Of a stretch of 64,000 nucleotides of DNA, positions 7,857 to 15,724 are shown one piece after another. Source of the DNA: CAIVPM01 sp964477265 (lineage in GTDB: Bacteria > Bacteroidota > Bacteroidia > Chitinophagales > Chitinophagaceae); the NCBI GenBank assembly GCA_964477265.1, contig CAYZDJ010000003.1, positions 1 through 64,000 of the forward strand, read 5' to 3'. Positions within the stretch are counted from its first letter, which is position 1, and each line of letters begins with the position of its first letter. The position numbers and the translations under genes were made by a program. Below the pieces are notes generated by a model. It was given only the letters and a program-made list of their open reading frames with translations. It searched no databases and had not been told where the DNA came from.

Positions 7857-9308
7857 ATGTTTAACAACAGAACAAAAATTAAAGCCCTGTTAAGTGGCGA
7901 CAAAATTGGACAAGAAGTAATTGTTATGGGATGGATTCGTACCTTTCGTAACAACCAGTTTATAGCATTGAATGATGGCAGCACCAATAATAATTTGCAA
8001 GTTGTTGTTGAACTTGGAAGTGTTGATGATGAAACCTTGAAACGCTTTACTACAGGAGCTTCTTTAAAAGTTGTTGGAGAGCTAATTGCCAGCCAAGGCA
8101 AAGGGCAAACAGTAGAGCTGAAAGCAAAAAACATAGAAGTTTTGGGCGATAGCGATGCTGAAAAATATCCTTTGCAACCCAAAAAGCATAGCCTTGAATT
8201 TTTGAGGGAAAAGGCACACCTGCGTTTTAAAACAAACACTTTTGCTGCTGTTTTTCGCTTGCGTCATTCATTGGCTTATGCAATCCATAAATTTTATAAC
8301 GACAAAGGCTTTGTGTATTTGCACACACCTATTGTAACTGCAAGTGATGCAGAAGGTGCAGGTGAAATGTTTCGTGTAACTACCTTGCCAATGGATGGCA
8401 CTGCACCCAAAAATGAAGATGGAAGCATTAACTATACAGAAGATTTTTTTGGAAGAAGTACCAACCTTACAGTAAGTGGTCAGCTGGAAGGTGAATTGGG
8501 TGCAATGGCTTTTAGTGATATTTATACTTTTGGCCCAACCTTTAGAGCAGAAAACTCAAACACAGCAAGGCATTTGGCAGAATTCTGGATGATTGAACCT
8601 GAAGTTGCATTCAATGATTTGGAAGATAATATGGACTTAGCAGAAGAGTTTATCCAATACCTTATTCGTTATGCAATGGAGCATAATATAGAAGACTTGG
8701 AATTTTTAGATGCACGCCTTGCAGAAGAAGAAAAACAAAAACCAACCAATGAAAGGCAGGAATTTGGATTGATTGAAAAATTGAAAATGGTGGTTGATAA
8801 TAAATTTGAAAGAATTACTTACACTGAAGCCATAAAAATTTTATTGGACAGCCCTCATTACAAAAAGAAAAAATTCAAATACGATGTAAGCTGGGGTATT
8901 GATATGCAAAGTGAGCACGAAAGATATTTGGTAGAAAAGCATTTTAAAAAACCTGTAATTGTTACCAACTATCCAGCAGCTATTAAAGCATTTTATATGA
9001 GACAGGATGATGGTTGTGAAGCAGGCAAGGAAACAGTTGCAGCTATGGACATTCTTGCACCAGGCATTGGTGAAATTGTTGGTGGTAGCCAAAGGGAAGA
9101 AAGATTGGAAAAACTGGAAGCAAGGATGAAAGCAATGCACATACCTACAGAAGAAATGTTTTGGTATTTAGATACACGTAGGTTTGGTAGTGTGCCACAC
9201 GCAGGTTTTGGTTTGGGCTTTGAGCGTATGGTTTTGTTTGTAACAGGAATGACGAATATCAGGGATGTAATTCCTTTTGCAAGAACGCCAAAAAATTGTG
9301 AGTTTTAA
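7857..9308 (+). CDS. asnS: Asparaginyl-tRNA synthetase
   Basis: Charges tRNA-Asn with asparagine using ATP, in the cytoplasm. The 483-residue protein has the expected class IIb layout: an N-terminal OB-fold anticodon-binding domain (about 15-105, starting VMGWIRTFRNNQF) and a class II catalytic core with motif 2 around the FRAENSN segment and the C-terminal motif 3 GFGLGFERMVLF. The AsnS-specific region VTASDAEGAGEMFRVTT is present. The ATG at 7857 fits family length. It is apparently monocistronic, with a leader containing an inverted repeat and a palindromic terminator downstream. It is the first core gene after the accessory island. Confidence 0.97.
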   Translation: MFNNRTKIKALLSGDKIGQEVIVMGWIRTFRNNQFIALNDGSTNNNLQVVVELGSVDDETLKRFTTGASLKVVGELIASQGKGQTVELKAKNIEVLGDSDAEKYPLQPKKHSLEFLREKAHLRFKTNTFAAVFRLRHSLAYAIHKFYNDKGFVYLHTPIVTASDAEGAGEMFRVTTLPMDGTAPKNEDGSINYTEDFFGRSTNLTVSGQLEGELGAMAFSDIYTFGPTFRAENSNTARHLAEFWMIEPEVAFNDLEDNMDLAEEFIQYLIRYAMEHNIEDLEFLDARLAEEEKQKPTNERQEFGLIEKLKMVVDNKFERITYTEAIKILLDSPHYKKKKFKYDVSWGIDMQSEHERYLVEKHFKKPVIVTNYPAAIKAFYMRQDDGCEAGKETVAAMDILAPGIGEIVGGSQREERLEKLEARMKAMHIPTEEMFWYLDTRRFGSVPHAGFGLGFERMVLFVTGMTNIRDVIPFARTPKNCEF

Positions 9309-9356
9309 ATTAGTTGCTTTAAAATAAAACCTTCATAGGTTTACATAAGATTAAAT

Positions 9357-9394
9357 AAATATAAAGGCAGTACTTAAGTACTGCCTTTATATTT
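9357..9394. terminator. Perfect palindromic bidirectional terminator
   Basis: A 38-base perfect palindrome centred at 9375/9376 (core GGCAGTACTTAAGTACTGCC) with A/T flanks on both sides. It lies between convergent asnS and msrB and probably serves both. Confidence 0.85.
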
Positions 9395-9417
9395 TAAAAA
9401 AAATGAAAATTTTAAAA

Positions 9418-9975
9418 TCAATCTTTCTTGTTTTCATCAAACTTCTTTTCTACTTCTTTTGCTTTTTCAAAATCAAGCACCACACCATTAATGCAATACC
9501 TTAAACCTGTTGGTGGTGGGCCATCATCAAACACATGACCTAAATGAGATTTGCAACGTCCACATTGTACTTCTGTTCTTTGCATGCCATGAGAATTATC
9601 TGGAATATAAATAATAGAGCTTTTTGAAATAGTTTCATAAAAGCTAGGCCAGCCACAACCGCTTTCAAATTTAGTATCACTTTTAAAAAGAGAATTGCCA
9701 CATACAGCACAATAATATGTACCTGTGTCTTTAAGTTTTTCAAACTTGCTTGTTCCCGGTCGTTCTGTACCTTTTTGCCTTGCAATATAAAATTGTTCAG
9801 GTGTTAAAATTTTTTTCCATTCATTTTCAGGCAATACAACTTTATTAGTGTCTGTTCTACTATAAAGGGTATTCTCTTTTTTTGTCGTATCCATTTTTGC
9901 TTCTGTTTTATTGGTTTGCGATTGACAACTTAATGTTATTAATGATAGCAGTAAAAATACATTTCTCTTTAGCAT
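9418..9975 (-). CDS. msrB: Peptide-methionine (R)-S-oxide reductase, lipoprotein form
   Basis: Reduces methionine-R-sulfoxide in proteins. The 185-residue protein starts with a lipoprotein signal (hydrophobic stretch to LSC, Cys17), so it should be membrane-anchored on the periplasmic side, unlike cytosolic MsrB. The MsrB domain spans ~50-175: zinc ligands Cys89/Cys92 (CAVC) and Cys138/Cys141 (CGRC), the motif ESGCGWPSF (104-112) and the catalytic cysteine Cys161 in RYCINGVVLDF. The linker 20-45 is polar and probably flexible. It is transcribed alone, convergent with asnS, and divergent from adk. Its thioredoxin partner could be one of the periplasmic Dsb-like proteins, but none is adjacent. 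Confidence 0.93.
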   Translation of the reverse strand: MLKRNVFLLLSLITLSCQSQTNKTEAKMDTTKKENTLYSRTDTNKVVLPENEWKKILTPEQFYIARQKGTERPGTSKFEKLKDTGTYYCAVCGNSLFKSDTKFESGCGWPSFYETISKSSIIYIPDNSHGMQRTEVQCGRCKSHLGHVFDDGPPPTGLRYCINGVVLDFEKAKEVEKKFDENKKD

Positions 9976-10068
9976 AATCTTTCATTTTAATTTATTTACG
10001 TTCATAAATCAAATTCCGTTCATTTATTGCAAAATTTAACATTTTATTTAGAATTACAACCGGATATA

Positions 10069-10076
10069 TATATTTG
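10069..10076 (+). promoter_or_regulatory. Candidate adk promoter (-7 box TATATTTG)
   Basis: Exact TAnnTTTG match 25 bases before the adk start; the -33 position carries only a weak TTTA. Confidence 0.45.
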
Positions 10077-10101
10077 TAATTCACACAAGGTTAGTTGGTA
10101 A

Positions 10102-10686
10102 ATGTTGAACATTATTTTATTTGGTCCTCCAGGAAGTGGAAAAGGCACACAAAGCGAAAAACTAATTGCAAAGTATGGCTTAAAACACTTAAGCACTGGA
10201 GATTTATTGAGAAGTGAAATAGCTGCACAAACCCCATTGGGTATTGAGGCAAAAGCTATGATGGATAAGGGTTTGCTGGTACCAGATGAAGTAGTGATAG
10301 GCATGATAAGCAGTGCACTTGAAGCTAATCCTGATGTAAATGGTTTTTTATTTGATGGCTTTCCAAGAACAGAAGCACAAAGCATAGCACTTGATGGATT
10401 GCTTGAGTTAAAAGAAACACAGATTGATGTTGTTTTATCTTTGGAAGTAGGCGAAGAAGAGTTGGTAAAAAGACTTTTGAACAGGGGCTTAACAAGTGGA
10501 AGAAGTGATGATACCAACGAAAATGTTATACGTGCAAGGATTGTAGAGTATCACAACAAAACATCGGTGGTTGCTGACTATTACAGAAAATTTGATAAGG
10601 TAAAAAATATTAAAGGCGAAGGAACGGTGGATGAAATATTTGATTCGCTTTGTAACGAAGTTGATAAATGTGTTATAATTTATTAA
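10102..10686 (+). CDS. adk: Adenylate kinase (short form)
   Basis: Interconverts ATP+AMP and 2 ADP. P-loop GPPGSGKGT at 8-16, AMP-binding segment HLSTGDLLRSEI at ~31-42, FDGFPRT at ~80-86, and the arginine-bearing segment RLLNRGLTSGRSDD followed by IRARI and YH. The 194-residue protein lacks the insert that forms the zinc or large LID in long adenylate kinases, which is usual for Bacteroidota. The start at 10102 is 26 bases after a -7 promoter box. Transcribed alone with its own terminator, divergent from msrB and convergent with lysS. Confidence 0.95.
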   Translation: MLNIILFGPPGSGKGTQSEKLIAKYGLKHLSTGDLLRSEIAAQTPLGIEAKAMMDKGLLVPDEVVIGMISSALEANPDVNGFLFDGFPRTEAQSIALDGLLELKETQIDVVLSLEVGEEELVKRLLNRGLTSGRSDDTNENVIRARIVEYHNKTSVVADYYRKFDKVKNIKGEGTVDEIFDSLCNEVDKCVIIY

Positions 10687-10700
10687 CCAAAACCAACTGC

Positions 10701-10730
10701 AAAGAGGCTATGTAAATAGCCTCTTTTTTT
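10701..10730 (+). terminator. adk terminator
   Basis: 11-bp stem AAAGAGGCTAT / ATAGCCTCTTT (10701-10711, 10716-10726) with GTAA loop and T tract. Could also work weakly for lysS on the other strand. Confidence 0.88.
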
Positions 10731-10754
10731 ATTTGTATAATAACAACGATTAAA

Positions 10755-12275
10755 TTAAATATTATTCTCTGGTCGCATTTGAGGAAATAATAATACATCT
10801 TGTATGCTTGGTTGATTCAACATCATCATACAAAGCCTGTCAATACCAATACCAATGCCACTTGTAGGCGGCATACCATATTCCAATGCACGTAAAAAAT
10901 CGTGGTCAATAAACATAGCTTCATCATCTCCTCGTTCCATTAATTTAACTTGCTCTTCAAATCTTTCTCTTTGGTCAATTGGGTCGTTTAATTCACTATA
11001 AGCATTAGCTAATTCTTTTCCATTAACCATTAATTCAAAACGTTCAACCAAACCTTTTTTGCTTCTATGTTTTTTAGTTAATGGACTCATCTCAACTGGA
11101 TAATCCATTATAAAAGTTGGCTGTGTGTAAGTATGTTCACTGGTTGCACCAAAAATTTCATCTATTAATTTGCCTTTACCAAAATTTGGGTCAGCGTGAA
11201 TATTGAGTTGTTTGCAAACTTCTCTTAAACCATTTTCATCCATTTCACTAATATCAATATTGGTGTTTTCTTTAATAGCATCAAAAATGGTAATGCGTTT
11301 AAATGGTGCTTTAAAACTTACTGTTTTGTCGCCAATTTTTACATCAGTTGTGCCATGTAATTGCAAAGCAATCTTTTCAAATAATTGCTCAGTTATTTCC
11401 ATCATCCAGAAATAATCTTTGTAAGCAGTATACCATTCAAGCACTGTAAATTCAGGATTGTGGGTTCTATCCATTCCTTCATTTCTAAAGTTTCTGCTAA
11501 ACTCATATACCCAATCAAACCCACCAACAATAAGCCTTTTAAGGTAAAGCTCATTTGCAATTCTCAAATAAAAAGGAACATCCAAAGCATTATGATGTGT
11601 AATAAAAGGACGAGCTGCAGCACCACCAGGAATGTTTTGTAATACAGGTGTATCAACTTCTAAAGCACCCTGCTCATTTAAGAAAGTTCTGATAGTATTG
11701 ATAATGGTTGTTCTTCCAATAAATGGTTTTTTAATATCAGGATTTACAACCAAATCTGCATATCGCTGGCGATACTTAAATTCAGGGTCAGTAACTTCAT
11801 CAAACACATTTCCTTCTTCATCACGTTTCACAACTGGCAAAGGTTTCAAGCATTTAGCCAATAAAGTAAATGTTTGTGTATGCAAACTTGTTTCACCAGT
11901 TTTAGTAACAAAAGCATAACCAGTTGCACCAATAAAATCACCCAAATCCAGTGGTTTAATTACATTATCCCAAAGCGATTTATCATTTTCATCAGGGCAA
12001 ACTTCATCGCGTTTTACATATAACTGAAACAAGCCTTTGCTATCCTGAATTTTTATAAAGAAAACCTTGCCTTTATCGTTAATACTCATTACACGACCAG
12101 CTACACAAACCTGAGCAAATTGTTCTTTGGTTTCTTCAGTAAACTGTTCCTTTATATCTGCTGAATAATGACTAACAGGAAATAATGGTGCAGGATAAGC
12201 ATCAATGCCTTGCTCAGTAAGTTTTTGTAATTTTTCTCTGCGAATTAGTTCTTGTTCGCTTAAATGTTGACTCAT
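10755..12275 (-). CDS. lysS: Lysyl-tRNA synthetase, class II
   Basis: Charges tRNA-Lys in the cytoplasm. At 506 residues it has the normal class II LysRS length. The N-terminal OB fold covers about 55-150, followed by the class II core: motif 2 region FRNEGMDRTHNPEFT, the lysine-site segment ELANAYSELNDP, and motif 3 GIGIGIDRLCMMM near the C-terminus. It begins with MSQHLSEQE, normal for bacterial LysRS. It appears to be a single-gene unit. A short AATCTTCAAAT-type repeat, also found before cysS and proS, lies 54-66 bases upstream. The hip operon is divergent from it. Confidence 0.97.
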   Translation of the reverse strand: MSQHLSEQELIRREKLQKLTEQGIDAYPAPLFPVSHYSADIKEQFTEETKEQFAQVCVAGRVMSINDKGKVFFIKIQDSKGLFQLYVKRDEVCPDENDKSLWDNVIKPLDLGDFIGATGYAFVTKTGETSLHTQTFTLLAKCLKPLPVVKRDEEGNVFDEVTDPEFKYRQRYADLVVNPDIKKPFIGRTTIINTIRTFLNEQGALEVDTPVLQNIPGGAAARPFITHHNALDVPFYLRIANELYLKRLIVGGFDWVYEFSRNFRNEGMDRTHNPEFTVLEWYTAYKDYFWMMEITEQLFEKIALQLHGTTDVKIGDKTVSFKAPFKRITIFDAIKENTNIDISEMDENGLREVCKQLNIHADPNFGKGKLIDEIFGATSEHTYTQPTFIMDYPVEMSPLTKKHRSKKGLVERFELMVNGKELANAYSELNDPIDQRERFEEQVKLMERGDDEAMFIDHDFLRALEYGMPPTSGIGIGIDRLCMMMLNQPSIQDVLLFPQMRPENNI

Positions 12276-12328
12276 ATTTTATTTTGAAAGGTGGCGAAGA
12301 TAAGGAACAGAGAATTTCGAGATTTGGG

Positions 12329-12341
12329 ATTTGAAGATTTG
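12329..12341 (-). repeat. AATCTTCAAAT-family repeat before lysS
   Basis: The minus strand reads CAAATCTTCAAAT 54-66 bases upstream of lysS. Copies precede cysS and proS in the same orientation. Confidence 0.6.
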
Positions 12342-12371
12342 GATATAATTATATTAATTGTTTAATAATTT

Positions 12372-12401
12372 ACTTATAAGTAATATTTTGTAAATATTAC
12401 T
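12372..12401. promoter_or_regulatory. Operator-like inverted repeats upstream of hip operon
   Basis: Two overlapping palindromes: ACTTATAAGT (12372-12381), and AGTAATATTT / AAATATTACT (12379-12388, 12392-12401) with a 3-base spacer. Related CTTATAA and CTATAAG motifs recur at 12470-12477 and ~12506-12513, close to hipB. Plausible HipB binding sites, by inference from position and symmetry. Confidence 0.4.
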
Positions 12402-12444
12402 ACTTTATTTAGTTAAATATATTTAATTTTTAACTTAAAAGATA

Positions 12445-12452
12445 TATTTTTG
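12445..12452 (+). promoter_or_regulatory. Candidate hip operon promoter (-7 box TATTTTTG)
   Basis: Exact TAnnTTTG match 69 bases before the hipB start; no clear -33 box. The nearby CTTATAA motifs would allow autorepression. Confidence 0.4.
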
Positions 12453-12521
12453 CTTTAAAAGTACGAATAACTTATAAAAGTGAAAGTAAGAAAATTAAAA
12501 TTTAACCTATAAGCAACATTT

Positions 12522-12755
12522 ATGAAAGAAATAGAAAGTCTATCGATTAAAATAAAAGAGAAAATGAAAGTTTTAAAACTTACCCAGCTTGATTTGGTTG
12601 AACATTGTGGATTAAGTATTAAAACTATTAGAGCAATAATAAATGGCAATGAAGGAACTGCAATTGGAAATTGGATAATTGTTGCCAATATTTTAGGGTT
12701 AGAATTTGAATTGAATATTAAAAAATTGAATGATGAGACAAGGAATCGTGTATAA
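12522..12755 (+). CDS. hipB: HipB-like antitoxin/repressor, XRE-family HTH
   Basis: A 77-residue DNA-binding protein with an XRE-type helix-turn-helix across about residues 12-65 (TQLDLVEHCGLSIKTIRAIINGNEG). It heads a three-gene operon and its 3' end overlaps the next gene by 26 bases. In tripartite HipBST systems HipB represses the operon by binding upstream operators, and HipS supplies the neutralising activity. Candidate operators lie upstream. The protein ends right after a predicted helix and lacks a long C-terminal tail. Identification rests on fold plus context, since XRE proteins are diverse. Confidence 0.8.
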   Translation: MKEIESLSIKIKEKMKVLKLTQLDLVEHCGLSIKTIRAIINGNEGTAIGNWIIVANILGLEFELNIKKLNDETRNRV

Positions 12756-13053
12756 TAACAACACTGTGGCAGGAAAAATTGTGGAGACAGATAAAAAAGA
12801 ATTTGTGTTTCGATATAGTGATAACTATTTTTTCGATGCTTCAAAACCTGCTATTAGTTTAACATTATCTAAAAGCAAGCAAGAACATTTTTCTACAACA
12901 CTTTTCCCATTTTTTTTTAATATGATTAGTGAAGGAATTAATAAACAAATACAATGTAAAAATTTAGGCATTGATGAAGAAGATTACTTTGGATTGTTAT
13001 TAAAAACAAGTGCTGATGAAACTATTGGTGCTATAAGAGTAGTTGAGATTTAA
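12730..13053 (+). CDS. hipS: HipS-like antitoxin (stand-alone HipA N-terminal subdomain)
   Basis: A 107-residue protein matching only the N-terminal subdomain of HipA kinases: GIVYNNNTVAGKIVET, then SLTLSKSKQEHFSTTLFPFFFNMISEG and a terminal GAIRVVEI strand. In bipartite HipBA this subdomain is fused to the kinase. Here it is separate and followed by a kinase lacking it, as in the tripartite HipBST system, where HipS is the antitoxin. Two in-frame ATGs (12730, 12733) overlap the end of hipB. The stop at 13051-13053 is 10 bases before the kinase start, so the three genes are translationally linked. The separate subdomain is not a frameshift artefact: it has its own start and stop, and the kinase has its own ATG. 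Confidence 0.8.
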   Translation: MMRQGIVYNNNTVAGKIVETDKKEFVFRYSDNYFFDASKPAISLTLSKSKQEHFSTTLFPFFFNMISEGINKQIQCKNLGIDEEDYFGLLLKTSADETIGAIRVVEI

Positions 13054-13063
13054 AATAAAGTTT

Positions 13064-14089
13064 ATGCTAAACATAGAAATAAATAATTGCCCAAGTTTAT
13101 TAACCAATGGCTACACAACATATAGCCCATTGGCATTAAAACATTTGTTTAATGGCAAAAAAGTTTCACATATTTTAAACTATAATTCTTTAACTGCCGA
13201 TGAAAACGTTGAAAATTTATTTACCGAAAAACAAAAGCATATTTCGATAAGTGGTTACCAAAAAAAATTTTCTTTAAAACTGGTAAAAAACAATTTAGAA
13301 GTTGTAGATAAAGAAGGCAATTATATTTTAAAACCAAAATCAACAGGATTAAAAAATGTAGAGCAAATGCCAGCAAATGAAAACCTAACTATGCAAATTG
13401 CCGAAAAAATTTTTGGAATTGAAACTGCAAAAAATGGGTTGATTTTTTTTAAAGATGGAGAGGCTGCTTACATTACAAAACGTTTTGACGTGTTGCCAAA
13501 TGGAACAAGGGCATTAAAAGAAGATTTTGCAAGTCTGCTAAATAAATCAGAACTTAATAATGGAAAGGGATACAAAATTGAAAGTAGTTATTTAGAAATG
13601 AGTGAGCTAATTGATAAATACATTCCTGCTGCTTTATTAAGTAAAGAAAAGTTATTCGCACTAACTATTTTTAATTATTTAATAGGAAATGGAGATGCTC
13701 ATTTAAAAAATTTTGCTATTATAGATTACCAGCAAAATGGTTTTTACCAGCTTGCCCCAGCCTACGATTTATTATGTACAAGATTACACATTGGCGATAG
13801 TGATATGGCTTTAACAAATGGGCTGTATGACGGAGACCATTTACACGAAAGCTTTGCCAAATATGGATTTTATGCTTATGATGATTTTTTTACACTTGGC
13901 GAAAAAATGGGAATTAGAACACAACGTGTAGAACATTTCTTAAACTTGCTCACAAACAAAAAAGAACAAGTTGAAGATTTGGTTAGCAGAAGTTTTTTAA
14001 ATGATGAAATGAAAGAAAAATACTTAGGTTTTTATTACGATAAACTCAACCGATTAAAAACATCGTATAAAAAAGAATTTAACAAATAG
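13064..14089 (+). CDS. hipT: HipT-like Ser/Thr kinase toxin
   Basis: A 341-residue HipA-family kinase lacking the N-terminal subdomain. The glycine-rich loop segment is HISISGYQKKFS with serines 61 and 63, an SIS motif comparable to the regulatory autophosphorylation serines of characterised HipT. ATP-binding Lys90 (YILKPK), catalytic loop GNGDAHLKNF (Asp211, Asn216) and metal-binding Asp235 in APAYDLL are all intact, so an active kinase is expected. HipT of E. coli is reported to phosphorylate tryptophanyl-tRNA synthetase; the target here is unknown. I prefer the ATG at 13064 over an upstream TTG at 13043 that would overlap hipS. It ends one base before the convergent DUF4105 gene. Confidence 0.85.
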   Translation: MLNIEINNCPSLLTNGYTTYSPLALKHLFNGKKVSHILNYNSLTADENVENLFTEKQKHISISGYQKKFSLKLVKNNLEVVDKEGNYILKPKSTGLKNVEQMPANENLTMQIAEKIFGIETAKNGLIFFKDGEAAYITKRFDVLPNGTRALKEDFASLLNKSELNNGKGYKIESSYLEMSELIDKYIPAALLSKEKLFALTIFNYLIGNGDAHLKNFAIIDYQQNGFYQLAPAYDLLCTRLHIGDSDMALTNGLYDGDHLHESFAKYGFYAYDDFFTLGEKMGIRTQRVEHFLNLLTNKKEQVEDLVSRSFLNDEMKEKYLGFYYDKLNRLKTSYKKEFNK

Positions 14090-14090
14090 C

Positions 14091-15266
14091 TTACCCAACC
14101 AATTTATTTTTTGAATGTTGCCACAATGCTTTATAGCAAAACATATTGCTGAACACAAATGGAAATAAAGCAATATTTAATTGCTGTGGCAACAAAAACC
14201 AAAATACGACCATTAAACCAGAGATAATTAATCCAATTAAAAAGTAATTTTTTACAGCATTTGATTTTTTATTGGCAATAAATAGTGCAATAATATTGGT
14301 TGGCATAGCCCAAAGCAAATTGTAATTGGCAGCACAACTTTTATGGTCTGTTCCAAACCACATAAACAATAATAAACAACCTAACAAACCTGTTACAAGT
14401 AGCATAAACATTGAATAGTAGCGAAAAGTAGTTTGTACAATTTTATGTTTTACATTACTCCAAATTAAAATAACAATCGCAATAAAACTAAATATAATTA
14501 ATGGCTGATGATTATCTTTTTCTGTTGCAATAACTTTAGCTTCATATTTATTTCTGCTTTCAACAAAAATATTTTTTGTATTAAAGCTATCTACAGCATG
14601 CATTAAATAATCTGGCAAAAAAGTACTTTGCTCCATAGTTACAGGCACATCTATTTTACTGCCAAGCAAAATATCTATGCCTAATTTACTCCAGCAAGCA
14701 CCACCACTATCAAGGTATTGATGCAGCATATTTCTAAAAGTAGTGCCTTGTGGCACAAGCTGCCAATTGCTTGTAAATGCAGCATTTTTGCTTAACACAT
14801 CTCTTGCACGTGTAGTGCAATTGTCAAACAAAAAATCATATTTGTAATATTTATTATTACCACTTAAATTATTAGTTAAATATTGCTGAATTTCTTTTTT
14901 TCGTGTATTGGTTAAATGAAGCACTTGCTCATAAATAGTTCTGCCTTCTTCTTTATAACTTTCAAAAAATTCATTTGCTTTATCTGTGTTTAAAAAATAA
15001 TTGAGTTTGCCTCGCACAAATTTTGAATAAAAATCTGGGTCGTTAAAATCAAAAGTGCCATAGTTGTAAAATAAATCTGTGTGGTTGGTGCTGTCAACTA
15101 TTCTTATAGCAGTATGTCCAAATATAGAGTACAGCTCGTTTCCAGGCGAACAGGTAATTACACTTATTTGCAAATGGGCTGTTGAATCTTGTTGAGAGAA
15201 TGATTTGTTTGTAAGTAATAAAACAAAAACAATAAGTACTTTATAAAATGATTTTTTAAATTTCAT
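14091..15266 (-). CDS. DUF4105 membrane protein (permuted papain-like domain)
   Basis: A 391-residue protein with an N-terminal signal peptide (ends near FSQQ), a DUF4105 periplasmic domain and several C-terminal membrane helices (from ~255 to the end). The domain shows conserved features of the family: ISVITCSPGNELYSIFGHTAIRI near the N-terminus and DNCTTRARDVL around 150-160. The His and Asn-Cys-Thr pattern resembles permuted NlpC/P60-like hydrolases; whether it is catalytic is unknown. Widespread in Bacteroidota, with proposed envelope or lipoprotein-related roles. Its start overlaps the upstream membrane-protein gene by 11 bases, so they are probably cotranscribed. Confidence 0.75.
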   Translation of the reverse strand: MKFKKSFYKVLIVFVLLLTNKSFSQQDSTAHLQISVITCSPGNELYSIFGHTAIRIVDSTNHTDLFYNYGTFDFNDPDFYSKFVRGKLNYFLNTDKANEFFESYKEEGRTIYEQVLHLTNTRKKEIQQYLTNNLSGNNKYYKYDFLFDNCTTRARDVLSKNAAFTSNWQLVPQGTTFRNMLHQYLDSGGACWSKLGIDILLGSKIDVPVTMEQSTFLPDYLMHAVDSFNTKNIFVESRNKYEAKVIATEKDNHQPLIIFSFIAIVILIWSNVKHKIVQTTFRYYSMFMLLVTGLLGCLLLFMWFGTDHKSCAANYNLLWAMPTNIIALFIANKKSNAVKNYFLIGLIISGLMVVFWFLLPQQLNIALFPFVFSNMFCYKALWQHSKNKLVG

Positions 15267-15690
15267 TGTTATCGTTTATGAAATATTTTTTTGTAAGAAA
15301 ATAGAAAGAAAACAAACCAGCTAAGGTTGTTACAATATAAAAAATTATAGAATTAAAATTCCTGTCAATAAAAATCAAAGTAAGTATTAGATAAACAAGA
15401 TTTATAAGTATTATGAAAATAGTGATATACTCTTTTATTGTTATAACTTCTATCCTCTTGATTTTATAAATATCATTAACAATTATTAATACAATTAAAG
15501 AGGGAGAACTTAGAAAAAAGCCAATAAAAACTGTTCCAAAATATATTGGCAAAGTCAAATCCTCATTAGGATTAATAATTGCAGCAATGGCAAAAAATAA
15601 ACCCAGCAATACTGCTAAAATACTATTTGCCAAAAACCAAATTCTTGTCAATAGATATAGAGGCAACTTTTGTTTCAGTAAATCTTGCAT
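15256..15690 (-). CDS. Hypothetical four-helix membrane protein
   Basis: A 144-residue protein that I cannot assign to a family. It has four hydrophobic segments (about 15-38, 49-70, 85-107, 112-132) separated by short charged loops, so it should be an inner-membrane protein with both ends on the same side. It overlaps the DUF4105 gene by 11 bases and lies 34 bases from cysS on the same strand, suggesting an operon cysS - this gene - DUF4105. Confidence 0.6.
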   Translation of the reverse strand: MQDLLKQKLPLYLLTRIWFLANSILAVLLGLFFAIAAIINPNEDLTLPIYFGTVFIGFFLSSPSLIVLIIVNDIYKIKRIEVITIKEYITIFIILINLVYLILTLIFIDRNFNSIIFYIVTTLAGLFSFYFLTKKYFINDNNEI

Positions 15691-15724
15691 AATGCTATGT
15701 TTCTATGTGCCTATGTGGTTCATT

